This document shows positions 39,336 to 49,966 of a DNA stretch of 64,000 nucleotides, in pieces. Each line of letters begins with the position of its first letter. Within the stretch, counting starts at the first letter, position 1. The position numbers and the translations under genes are program-made. Below the pieces are notes generated by a model. It saw only the letters and a list, made by a program, of their open reading frames with translations, was not told the DNA's origin and ran no database searches. The stretch is taken from positions 242,006-306,005 of the forward strand of contig CAJJDN010000034.1 of assembly GCA_905182985.1 (NCBI GenBank), in the 5' to 3' direction. Source of the DNA: Paramecium sonneborni (taxonomy: Eukaryota > Ciliophora > Oligohymenophorea > Peniculida > Parameciidae).

Positions 39336-40633
39336 ATGAATTTTATAAAATAAATTTTCTCGAAAACATCTTTACAATAATAACAACCAAAATCCTTGAA
39401 TCAAAATTCTGATTTTTCAATTCTTGATCCTTCATTTACTTAAGTAAGAACGAAGGATGCCAAATTATTAATCAAAGATATGAATAAATTAGAATAAGTT
39501 CTTAAGTTCCAACCAGAATCAATTAATGAGTAACTCAAAAGATGTTATGCATTGCATATTATTCTTAAGAGTGTTCATTATTAAGTGATAAACAAAGTTA
39601 TTATAAGTTGTCAATAAAATCAAGTAAATTACATCATAAAATAGAGATAAAACCAATTTCACTTAATATATAACCAAAAACAGCAGCTACTACAAATATT
39701 AACTAAACATGTTAGATTATGTCAGATTAATAAATGATTGCTACTTAGCTTTAAAATTCTATGTATCTGAATGTTTGTGATGTAATCATTTTATTATATT
39801 TATATAGTAATTCTAACTTTATGAACAAATACATTAAAATGAATCTGAGTTTATGAATATCTACTTCAATTACATATAGAGGATATCTTAAAATTCAGAT
39901 GTCTATAATTCTTGTAAAATTCATCAATATCCAAACCAAGATGAAATCTTAAACACATAATTTTAATTTTTTTGGCTTTTCAAAATAATAAATATGCTTA
40001 ACTTTAAACTGAGTTTTATCCCATATCTCCAGTAAGCATTTAATCAGAAAACATAAAATTCTTTTATCATTAGAGATATTGCTTACTTAATTTATAAAGA
40101 TTGTTTAATGGAATATGGTTTCTTAAGAAACGAAATTACAGATATGATTGATTCATATTCATAATTCTAAGTCAATGATTGTAAGTCCAAATATTTTATT
40201 TTTAGTGCTGCAATTCTATTAACTAGTATTTATAATGCTAGAAATTAATAAAAAAATGCAAATTTTCTATAACATGAGATAAAATTTTGCACTGGACTCT
40301 TCGTCAGTTAGAGAAATCAAATTGTTTTCAATTGAAAAAAAGCAATTAATAGAAATAGAAAACTTTATTTCTAAAGCATAACTTTTAAACACTGCTCAAT
40401 TTAAATAAAGCTTAATTATTCCATATTAAAAAATTGTTGTGGAAAATCTTTTGAAGGTTATGTAAGACCCATCTCATATTCAAAATTCTTTTCCAAAAGT
40501 ATTTTTATATTTTTATCACAAGGAATCAATAACTTCCAAAAATATTAAGAAAATTAATGAATCACTATATTCACCTTTAAATTCTAAATAAATTACAAAA
40601 TCAAATTATTCAAGATAATTGTCAAAAAGTTGA
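39336..40633 (+). CDS. Cyclin-like hypothetical protein, exon structure unresolved
   Basis: Coding is clear in pieces. The N-terminus has VLKFQPESINEQLKRCYALH. A helical block LDYVRLINDCYLALKFYVSE could be the core of a cyclin box, and a later block FIFSAAILLTSIYNARNQQK looks like the second cyclin fold. The C-terminus is FLYFYHKESITSKNIKKINE. At least three introns are needed between 39590 and 40360, and more than one choice keeps the frame open, so I do not give a length. The cyclin assignment rests on the helix pattern only. Confidence 0.45.
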
Positions 40634-40771
40634 TTAATTAAACTCAAAAAAGCTATTATTTTTTTCATAATTTTCCATAATAGAATAGGATTTTTAATAT
40701 ATATATAATTCCATTTTAATAAGTATTAATATATATGCTCAATTCAAGAAAAGTTAGATCTCAAAGTTTGA

Positions 40772-42357
40772 TCATGGAAAACTTCTTTTTTTTACTAATG
40801 GAATATGTTATTAGACCTTATACACAGGCATTTAGTCTTCATTAATTTGATCATCTTCTAAATCATAATCAAATTGGCAAAGCTATTAATTTTAAAGTTC
40901 TTCTTCTAAAAATTATTGGATAGTTTTATCTCTAACATTAACAGCTATTATATAGAAATTTAATTACTTAGATTTTCTTAGTTATCCGAAGAATCATTTA
41001 TACTTTTTAAGCTCTTATTGATCCAAAGTGGAGTATTTTATCTTAGTATATTTTTATAACCTCTCACAATTGTAGGCTTTTTAATAATTTTTAAAGATTT
41101 TATTCTAAAAATTTACTCATCCAATTAAAACCATTAATGATTTAAGGCTTATTCAGAAGTTATTCTCTCTTTTTGATCTTTTTTTAACATTTATATGCAT
41201 AGATCTTTTGCATTTTTACTAATGTTTGCTTAATCTAGCAAATTAAAATTTATTTATCCAATCTTATTATTTTCAAACACTTCTTTAGAGGATGACCCTT
41301 GAATTGCTTGTTCTCCTGTTAATAATAAAAATAAAACTGTTCCTAAAGAGTAGATATCTACTTTATAATCATATTTTTAATTATTCAACATTTCTGGAGC
41401 TACATATCCTATTGATCCACATCTTGAAAATAAATAATCATCATTAGGACTATAAAAATCTGCTAATCCAAAATCTGCCAGTACAACATCCTCAATATTA
41501 TTTTGTTATTTCAATATCAAATTTTCAGGCTTAATATCACGATGAATTATTTTTTAGCTGTGCATATAAGAAAGGGCTTTTAAAACATTAAGGATTAGTT
41601 TTTGAACTAGAGTTTCATCATAAAAATTAAATTTTTTTTCAATCTAGGTGAACAACTCTCCACCTTCAAGTAAATCCAAAATAAGATACACTTTCTTATC
41701 ATCTTCATAAACTTCATGTAACTTTATAATATGTTCATTTTTCATCAATCTCAAAATTTCTATCTCTTTCCATAAACTCAACTACATAATGATGAAAATT
41801 TTTACTTCATTTTCTTCCTAATCTTTTTTGAGTTTAATTTTGTTGAAAATCTTAGAGGCAAATGTTTTACAATTTAGTTTTTAGAGAGATTATAAATCAT
41901 CCTTTATAAGCTTAACTTTATAGACTTTAGCAAATGAGCCTTTACCGAGAATTTTGATAATTTAATAATTATTTTCGAACTGCGATTATATCGTATATTA
42001 TTTTAGACAATTATAGACTTAATTAATTAGTAACAGTGGACCAAACATTTCAAGAAAATCTAAGTTATTAGAAATTCTCAAATTTTGTTCATTAGAAATC
42101 TACCCTTAGGCATTTCTTAGTATTTATCTTGATAATGATAGGTTTTCGAGATTTATATATTTTTAATCTACAATTAAATATTTATCTTAGATAAAGGCAT
42201 TTTTAAACTTTATTACGTTATGCTAAGTGTTTTTTATTTGTATATTATTGAGTAGAATAGTTTCTGAGTTGTTGGAAAAAATGGGCATTCCGTTTTTCCA
42301 AAGAGAAGCAGATCTATTGGAATGATAAGTAAAACATGAATCAGATTTATTTCTCAT
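40772..42357 (-). CDS. CAMK-like serine/threonine kinase, 520 aa
   Basis: One 23-nt intron near the 3' end gives exactly 521 codons with the stop. The ~130-residue N-terminus is Asn/Ser/Leu-rich. The kinase domain runs from YQIIKILGKGSFAKVYKVKL through [45 protein letters not shown] and GSIGYVAPEML to HQWF. GGELF and the GYVAPE loop are typical of calcium/calmodulin-kinase-like enzymes. There are no EF-hands, so it is not a CDPK. The C-terminal tail is short and acidic, ending VQQHIPLVKKRSFP. Substrates unknown. Confidence 0.9.
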
Positions 42358-42409
42358 TTTAATTATTAAAAAGATAATATGATTGTTTTATAGTTCTTCA
42401 ATATATTAA

Positions 42410-43522
42410 TCATCTTCCAGACCAAGAGGCAACTTATTTCTTGAACATGATGATAACTTCTTCCAAGATAGCATTTTCTTCATCTCTCTTAGCTTTAGCT
42501 TCAGCATAATCAGCTCTCTTGTTTTCCAAATCAGATTAGGCTTAATCAAGAGCATCTTGGGATTCTTAGAGGATAATCTTTGATTTTGCTTATTAAGCTA
42601 AAGCAGCTTGAATTTACTAAATAATAGATTATATAGGATTACAGTTGCAAGTCTATCAGCATAAACTTATTTTCTTTCATATTCAACTTTAAGGTTGGAG
42701 ACTTCAGCTTCACTCAAAGAAACCCATCCTGCTAATTCCCATGAAGCATTGATTTCATTGACTTCCAAAGCCTCAAGAGAAGCTTAGAGATTTGCTTCAA
42801 GGGATTCTAAAACTGACAAAACTCTTTCAGCTAATGTAGCACCTCTACTAACCTAAAAAATATATTAAAACTAAATACAGATCCATCTTCTTATTTGTTA
42901 GCTAAACTAAGGAAAGATTTGACTTCATGTTCATTGAAAAGGTTACTGTAGGCCTTTAGTTTTTCAGCAACAGTCTATGTCTTCTCTTATACAAGTTCAA
43001 ATGAATCTCCATTGATAATGTAACCTGCAACATCTTATTTAAGGACTCTGACTACTTCAAGAGCTTCTCTGTTTTATTTGATTGATCTAACAAAAAGTTA
43101 ATTGCTCAAACACTATTCATCTAATAAGACTTAAATCTTTCTTGCTATTTCATCTTATCTTTATTCATTCCAAGCCAAATAATTCTTTGTGTCTTAGAGT
43201 TCTTATTCAAATTAAGCTCTATTTTCAATTGATTATTAGAAAAGCTTTTAGTTCAAGGTCTTGATCTTTGTGAATTGTTCAATAGTTCTAGAATTAGATC
43301 ATAATATTACTATGCACCAACCCATTCATCTGTTTCATTCTTTTAATCAGCAGCGAATTGAGCATCCTTATTTGATTGAATGAGGTCATTCAACAAACCA
43401 AAGACTGTGTCGATAGCATCCATAGCTTTTGTTCCTGTCTAAAGTAATGCCATAATTTAATCATGAGTTGATGTTGCTGAGGCAATGCTCACCAATAAAA
43501 GGATAGCAATTGTAGCTTTCAT
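42410..43522 (-). CDS. Trichocyst matrix protein (secretory granule core), 345 aa
   Basis: Three introns (23, 26 and 26 nt) leave exactly 346 codons with the stop. It has a clear signal peptide (MKATIAILLLVSIASATS). The rest is a long helical, Ala/Glu/Gln-rich body with coiled-coil stretches (DLENKRADYAEAKAKRDEEN) and ends FKKQVASWSGR. This is the pattern of the trichocyst matrix protein family of Paramecium, precursors cut into small subunits that crystallise in the trichocyst and expand on discharge. The codons are less AT-rich than in neighbouring genes, as expected for a highly expressed gene. The processing site was not pinned down. Confidence 0.9.
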
Positions 43523-43960
43523 CTCTAAAATAAATAATATTAATCAACCATCTCACTAACTATGCTAAATAACAAATACTTTCAATTCATCTAATTTTCA
43601 AAAACGGGTATTCTAAAATTAATATAGATCATTCACTTATTTAATATAAATAATAAATACACATAAATTTTTCATTACTTTAGCTCAAAACTATGAAGAG
43701 TCAATAACCAATCTAGATTACTTAAACATATATATCATAAATATTTTATTAGTTAAAATAATTCATCAGTTCTTTCGAAAAATACTCACATATTCTTTTA
43801 TTTATCTATCTATGATTTCTTTATATCAATATTTACAATTATGTACTAAAACAATTTTAAATCAATATTTAATTTCATGTATTGAGGATTACTTAACATT
43901 TTAAATTCATTTATTATTCAATATTAAGAATTAGTCGAATTTATCAAATTTACAGAACTA
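43523..43960. other. Intergenic stretch upstream of the trichocyst gene
   Basis: About 440 bp, very AT-rich with TGA/TCA scattered in all frames. It would hold the promoter of the trichocyst matrix gene. No gene seen. Confidence 0.45.
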
Positions 43961-44392
43961 TCAACTAAATCTTATCTAAGTTGAAAAATAATTCTTGATT
44001 TCTCTATCTTTATTGCCCTGAGGTTATTTTTTAGCGGTTTAACTTAAAATGATGTCTAAATTCAATCTTTTTTTATAAGTTAACTTTCTCTAATCTCTAC
44101 TTGAACAAAAACTTACATAATTTAAAATAAAACTATCATAAAATGTACCATTGCTATATTTAGATTAATGCTAATGATTTTTTTCAATACCCTCATCAAT
44201 CCACCAATCTACACGTATTTCTTAAAACAATTTTATTTCATTTCCAGCTACTTAACAATTTGATAATTTTTTGTCTTTATACTTCTTCTATCTCAATATT
44301 CTTGGCTTTCTAAAATTAATATATGTGTTTTAATTATCTTTCTCAAGCCTACGGAGACCTTTTACACAAAATTAAATTGCAAAAAGATTCAT
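43961..44392 (-). CDS. Hypothetical basic protein, 143 aa
   Basis: A TGA-only frame of 144 codons. It is rich in Lys and Arg (FCVKGLRRLEKDNQ; YINFRKPRILRQKKYKDKK; EIRVDWWIDEGIEKNH) and ends REIKNYFSTQIRFS. An internal GTAAG...TAG could be an intron but is not required. No family recognised. The Trp-rich middle makes chance unlikely. Confidence 0.5.
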
Positions 44393-44725
44393 TTTTACTA
44401 ATCCTATTTTAAAAGAAATTTCATAAAGCTACTATCTCTTTATTAATAAATGATTCTTATAGATTTAATTATTTAAGTAGTTTTATTTAAATTAGTTCTT
44501 GTATTTTTATTTTTGAATGAAGTTGTTATTTAGAATGATTAATATTTGAAAGTTAAATTAATTAGAACTAATACTAAACAGTCTAATATAAAATAATGAT
44601 TAATTAACTTAAAAAGACATTAATTCACTAATTGTAGTTCAAATTTTTTTGTAAATTTTCATTTTAGTTATTTTATAATTTCCCTTTTTTAAACTCACTC
44701 CAATTGCTATTCAAACTTATAGCTA
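44393..44725. other. Intergenic stretch
   Basis: About 330 bp, AT-rich, between two minus-strand genes. No gene seen. Confidence 0.45.
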
Positions 44726-45283
44726 TCAATTGAATTACTGTATCTATGATATTTTGTTTGAAATAAATTTAGAAAAAAATTTATTTTTATATTAACATAA
44801 AAACATAAAACATAAGATAAGATGTGTCAAAAATGTAAAATGATATTAAATTAACATATTTGATTAATTTGTACTTAAAATCTTTACATCGAAGCACCAT
44901 CTAAATATATAAAATTAATACTCCTCCCACATTTCATCACATACATCATGATAAATCTACTTATTCTTATATTAAATATACACTTCTATAGCTCCTTTAT
45001 CATATTAATTTTATATAAATATATTAATTGAAATTTGAAAGAAGATTTTTTTGAAACCTTATTTAGATAATTTAATATCTAATTCAAAATAAATAAGATT
45101 TTCTCAATAACTGTGAATTATATATTCATTAAAGCATTATTGAAACATTTTTTGATAACTAATCCAAGAAGTTTCCTATCTAAAATCATGGCAAAAACTG
45201 GATAATTTTCTAAAACTTGGTGTTATTTTTAATTAACAATTTAAAAGTTAAAATTTATCAATGTTATATTGATATAAGTTCAT
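44726..45283 (-). CDS. Hypothetical protein with C-terminal hydrophobic segment, 174 aa
   Basis: A 33-nt intron (45079-45111) leaves exactly 175 codons with the stop from the ATG at 45281-45283. Residues 20-60 (PSFRKLSSFCHDFRQETSW) and 95-130 (DKGAIEVYIQYKNKQIYHDV, then CDEMWEEYQFYIFRW) look like a folded domain. A hydrophobic stretch near the C-terminus (FTFLTHLILCFMFLC) could be a membrane anchor. No family recognised. About 350 bp of AT-rich DNA separates it from the kinase stop at 45633. Confidence 0.5.
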
Positions 45284-45632
45284 TTATTTTATTATTAAAT
45301 ATAAGAATAATAAAAGGTTTGAAACATTTTATTCTAGACAGAACCTTTCAACTAAATAATAAAACTCTACAAAATTGTAATTTAAAAAAAAAAAAGTGGA
45401 GCATAAAAATAAAATAGATTTATACTTAGATGAAAATATATAATTTCAATCAAAAATTAAAATAAGATATGAAAAATAAACATAACTTTAAAAGATAATA
45501 AGAATATAAAGAATATTACAATTAATTCAAAAGAATTAATAGTTAAGTTGAAACTATAAAATTTTGTGTCTAGTAGAAAAATTCTAGAATTTTTGATTTC
45601 ATTAAAATTTTTATTTTGTATATATTGTTATT

Positions 45633-47443
45633 TCATAATTATATATTTAGCTTCTAAAGTATTTATTATGTAGTAAGATTTTCAACTTGTTCATAATACT
45701 TGAAAAAATCAACTTATTTATTTCCTTTGAATTTAAATAGTTAATTCATCTCAAGGCAGTTTTGTAAATGTTATCCAAATCTTAAAAGTTAGGATGAGCA
45801 ATTGTTTTTCAATTAAATAATTCTTAATCTAACACCTTCCAAAATGGCTTTAGTAGCATTCTTAAAAATAATATCAAAAGATTATTTTTCAATTTGATTC
45901 TTATTACATACTTTTAAGATGCTTAACAGAAGTTAATCTTAAGTGCCTTGTAGTGATTTCAGAGTTTCAGGGATGATGGAGTCCCAAAATTGATTAATAA
46001 CTTGAAAATCATGTTCAATAACTTTTAAAGAAGTTTGTCCTTCTTTGGATTTACAAAACTTTTTCCAATCTTCGTTGGGAAATCTTTGATTATTAGGATC
46101 TAATCTTCCACTCTAGAGTCTACATTTCATCTTGAAAAGAATGCTATTTTGATATTTAGTCAGTAGAAATAAAAATCCCCAGAATAGTTGTTCATTTAAT
46201 ACATTTTTCAAATCTTAAAATATAATTCTTAATATTTACTTGATTAATATTGATCATATAACTAAGAATTAATAGAACTGAGAAAGGCTGATTTATTTTT
46301 ACGATGTACAACCCAATCTGAAATAATTTGCATCTATTATTAAATCGATACTTTTTCCTTTTATTTCTTATACATTTAATCTAAGTTTTTATTTTTCTTA
46401 TGTTTTTCTAATTTAATTTCTTGTTTAGCTTCAATAATTCCAGGACAAGCATTCTAAATTTGCTCTTAGATTTGTTAAGCATGAAAAACATGTTAAACGA
46501 CATTTTGTTATTGAAAATAAATGTTTTTTTTTGCATTTGATTTTTTTAGATCATCTGTTTCTTCTTCGATTTCATTATAAGAATTTCGTAGATTAGTTAA
46601 AAATTCGAACTCCATACCTTCATTAAAATAAGCATGATTTTGAACATCTTTCCAACAAATTCTATCAATTTCTTCTTTTTATAACATTTTTCTGATTAAT
46701 TCCTTCATTAAATCTGAGACAACTGGAAGTTGTGGAATATTTAATTCTTCATTTTATATTTTATTGATTAAATCTGGAATAGTAATAGAATGCCAAGGAA
46801 GTTTACCAAAAAGTATTTCATAAAAAATAATGCCCATAGACCAAACATCAGCTTTGTTGGTATATTATTTTTATTATAAAATTTAAGGTGCCATATACAA
46901 AGGACTTCCTGCATATGTGTATAGCAACTATTCATCTGTTTTCTCAAGAAATTTACTAAATCCAAAATCTGCAATTTTTACTACTCCATCATGTATCAAT
47001 ATATTGGCTGACTTCAGATCCCGATGTACAATATTGCATTTATATAATGCTTTATAACCTAATACTATTTATTTCATTATGATTTTTGCTTCTTTTTCAG
47101 CTAAGTACCTTTCATCTTTTCGACATTTTTAACATATATATTTGTCTAAACTGCCTCCATTGCAATATTCCATGATGAGATATAGATTGTTTTGTGTTCT
47201 TACCATGTCAACGAATTTGACAACATTTTTATCTTAAATGGTTCTCATAATAGAGATTTCATTATTAGCCATGTTTAAAGCTTTTTCCACTTCTTTTTCA
47301 TCTTTGTTAGGCAATGCTATTTATTTGATAGCAATCAAAAGTCCACTCTTCAAATCTTAGCCAAGATATACATCTCCATAGGCTCCTCTACCAAGTTTTG
47401 TTGTCAAATCCATTTGGTAAGCTCCTATTTTTTTTGTACACAT
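45633..47443 (-). CDS. ULK/ATG1-like serine/threonine kinase, 594 aa
   Basis: One 26-nt intron leaves exactly 595 codons with the stop. The kinase domain is N-terminal: [87 protein letters not shown]. This order and the GSPLYMAP loop resemble ULK/ATG1 kinases, the starters of autophagy, though ciliates have many such kinases. The ~300-residue tail is helical with a coiled stretch ([17 protein letters not shown]). The start may be the second Met, 11 residues in, directly before the Gly-rich loop. Its first ATG is 9 bp from the start of the divergent RING gene. Confidence 0.85.
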
Positions 47444-47452
47444 TATTTATAA

Positions 47453-48996
47453 ATGATTATATTTACATCAATTTTGATATATTTTGGGTATTGTTTGCCA
47501 AATTACCAGGGAACAACGTTACCCGATACTCAACAAATCATTAAACTGAACTAAACTTAAAATTTCGATAGCTTAATTATCAAGTTCTACAAGGGAGGAG
47601 CAAATGTGCTTTGTTTAGCATCTACTATTGATTAAGATTAAACAAAAATATCTGATATTGAGTTTACTAACAATTCAAAAGGATCTTAAGTTTATGACTA
47701 TCAAAGTTACTAAGCAAATAGTGAATATCAGCTTGTCCAGATTGGTTATATAGCAATGATATACATAAAATGTTTGCAATCAAATTAAAATCAATAACCT
47801 ATCAATATAGAGATCTATTATTCAGAAAATTAAATTACTTTAGGTTGTATTAATGATTGTAATGGATACAATTATCCTGAAATTATGAATTCTGTATGTG
47901 TTTCTGAATCATGTCACTGTTTAGATGGAGCATTTGGACAATTTTGTCAATTTCAATCTTCCTAGATTTCTAGCAATGTTCTAACATCTATTACTTTAGA
48001 GTCTCATAAATGGAAGTACTTTCAATTCCAATTTAGTTCTATTGATATTAACTTATTTTCATAAAACTAAGAAGAATAATTGTGTATTTATTTTTCCATT
48101 AACTATTTAGATTATAGCTTTGTATTAAAGTAGAATCCATAATTATAGATTCCCACTCTTGAAGATAGCCATAAACTAATGTCAATCAATGACATTTAAT
48201 AACAATTATAAAGTAAGTAAATAGATACTTATGTTGACATAATCTACATTGGATTATACAATAATCAATCATAAGCCATTGATATCTAATTTAAGGTGAT
48301 AACTTCTGAAGAAGAACAAGAAAGTACTTTTGAAAGAAATAAAATTATCATAATTGTTACTGGATGCGTAGTAGGATCTTTACTATTATTTGCGTTCGGA
48401 TTATCAGCTCTCAAATCTCGATAATAAAGATAATTTCAATTATAGATACAAGAAGCTATCAGAAGAAATCTAAGTCAAGTCCAGGAATTAGATTAATAAC
48501 CCCAAAATCCAGGATAATAACTTCCTTAAATTAATCATAAAGGTAACGCTTTACCAACTTATGAGGTTTCGCCTTAAGGTTTATAAAAGATCATTTCAAA
48601 GGGCATAATTATGAAAAAATCATTAAGGCTTACCCAGGCTTATCTTAATTTGAAGAATGTGTTGTTTGTTTAGAATAAATGAAAAAGCCTTCTACCAAAT
48701 AATTAAAGATTTGCTCTGTTTCTCCTTGTTTTCATATCTTTCATACATTATGTCTTGAAGAATGGTTATTAAGACAAAAGAATTGTCCTTTCTGCAGAAC
48801 AGAATACACCAGAAAAAAAATAATCAAAGATTACCCTTGGTTAGAAGTTAATACTATAAGAGTCAATAATACGGATTCTACTTATCTAAGTCGAATGAAA
48901 AATAATTAAGATAAAAATAATGAAAGTTAAATTGAATTTGTGAAGTAATAACCTGAAGGATAATTTCCAAATTAAATGGAAGAAATTAATGAATGA
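47453..48996 (+). CDS. Membrane RING-finger protein with luminal domain, 506 aa
   Basis: One 23-nt intron leaves exactly 507 codons with the stop. The order is a signal-peptide-like start (MIIFTSILIYFGYCLPNYQ), a ~330-residue luminal part with a Cys-rich EGF-like knot (CINDCNGYNYPEIMNSVC, then CHCLDGAFGQFC), a membrane helix (IIIIVTGCVVGSLLLFAFGL), a Gln-rich stalk and a RING finger. The RING runs from CVVCLEQMKKPSTKQLKICS through PCFHIFHTLCLEEWLL to NCPFC, with a basic tail. The layout is that of a transmembrane E3 ubiquitin ligase of the endomembrane system or cell surface. Substrates unknown. Confidence 0.87.
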
Positions 48997-49336
48997 TATA
49001 TATAGAATAATAAATTTCTTAGATAGAAAATCTCTTAAAATATACTATAAATTACATGCTTTTGTGCAGTTCTCATTAATATATGTAGTTTATTTATTCT
49101 TAAGATGTTGTACTAATAATTTATTTATTATAATAATCCAATTGAATATCTCTAATTTTTAATTTAGGCAAAAATTGTATCAAATAAATATATTATTCTA
49201 ATATAGCCTAAATTATGTGTAAATTAGTTGAAATGTTTTAAACTAAATTAAATACAATTTGAAAACAAATGAATAACTGTATGGTCATCCATAAATGATT
49301 TGAATAAAGAATTGATTCTTAAATTTTATTATAAAA
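48997..49336. other. Convergent intergenic stretch
   Basis: 340 bp between the RING gene and the J-domain gene. No gene seen. Confidence 0.45.
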
Positions 49337-49957
49337 TCAATCTAAATCTAATTACATTTCAATTTATCTTTTATCTATGTACTATTCTAAAGGTGCTTAA
49401 ATGAAATTTGAATCAAGTATTTCTTTTTGGGTTTCTAAGAATTTTTTATGTTATCTCCTTGAATATAACCTATATATATCCCAAATAGCATAAACACCTA
49501 AAACTATTAATACTCTTCCAATTATGGCTTTGGATGTGAGTTCATCAACAAATTAATATGTTTATTCTTAATGTAATGTTTCATAAGATGGCTTTCTAAA
49601 ATTATACCATTTATTTGAATAGTATTCCTTTTTATTTGTGCTATAAAAATAGGAGTCAGGATTGACATCATTTGCTGAATGAGCTTCTCCGGATTATTCA
49701 AAATTTAAAGCATCAGAATCATAAAGTTATCTTTTGATTGGATCCTTTAGTACTTGATAAGCTTTAGATATTTCTTTGAATTTCTCTTCTGATCCGGATT
49801 CTCCATTATCAGGATGGTACAATTTCACCAATTTAATATATTGTAATTTGATTTCTTTAGTTGTTGATTTGGGAGTAACTTCTAAAATCTCATAATAGGT
49901 CTTTGGAATTTTGCTAGTGAAAATAGAAAACTAATTTATTGATTTTCTTAATAACAT
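49337..49957 (-). CDS. J-domain protein, probably mitochondrial or membrane-anchored, 206 aa
   Basis: An intronless frame of 207 codons. The first ~18 residues (MLLRKSINQFSIFTSKIP) are basic and Ser-rich like a mitochondrial presequence. A J domain follows: KTYYEILEVTPKSTTKEIK, with the obligatory HPD in LVKLYHPDNGE and ISKAYQVLKDPIKRQLYD. Near the C-terminus is one membrane helix (IIGRVLIVLGVYAIWDIY). J domains activate Hsp70. The layout (presequence, J domain, C-terminal anchor) suggests an organelle co-chaperone. Its start is only 9 bp from the start of the divergent CFAP74 gene. Confidence 0.88.
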
Positions 49958-49966
49958 TAATTTATT

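Noticed and set aside
45217..45417. A 66-codon standard-code open frame on the plus strand
   Set aside because: It overlaps the minus-strand gene at 44726-45283 and the AT-rich gap beyond it; composition is Lys/Asn/Ile noise with a poly-A run.
44726..45636. A longer version of that minus-strand gene, starting at 45634-45636 and overlapping the kinase stop
   Set aside because: Counting bases through the A-run near 45383-45396 shows the frame slips; the true frame meets a stop at 45446-45448, so the start is the ATG at 45281-45283.
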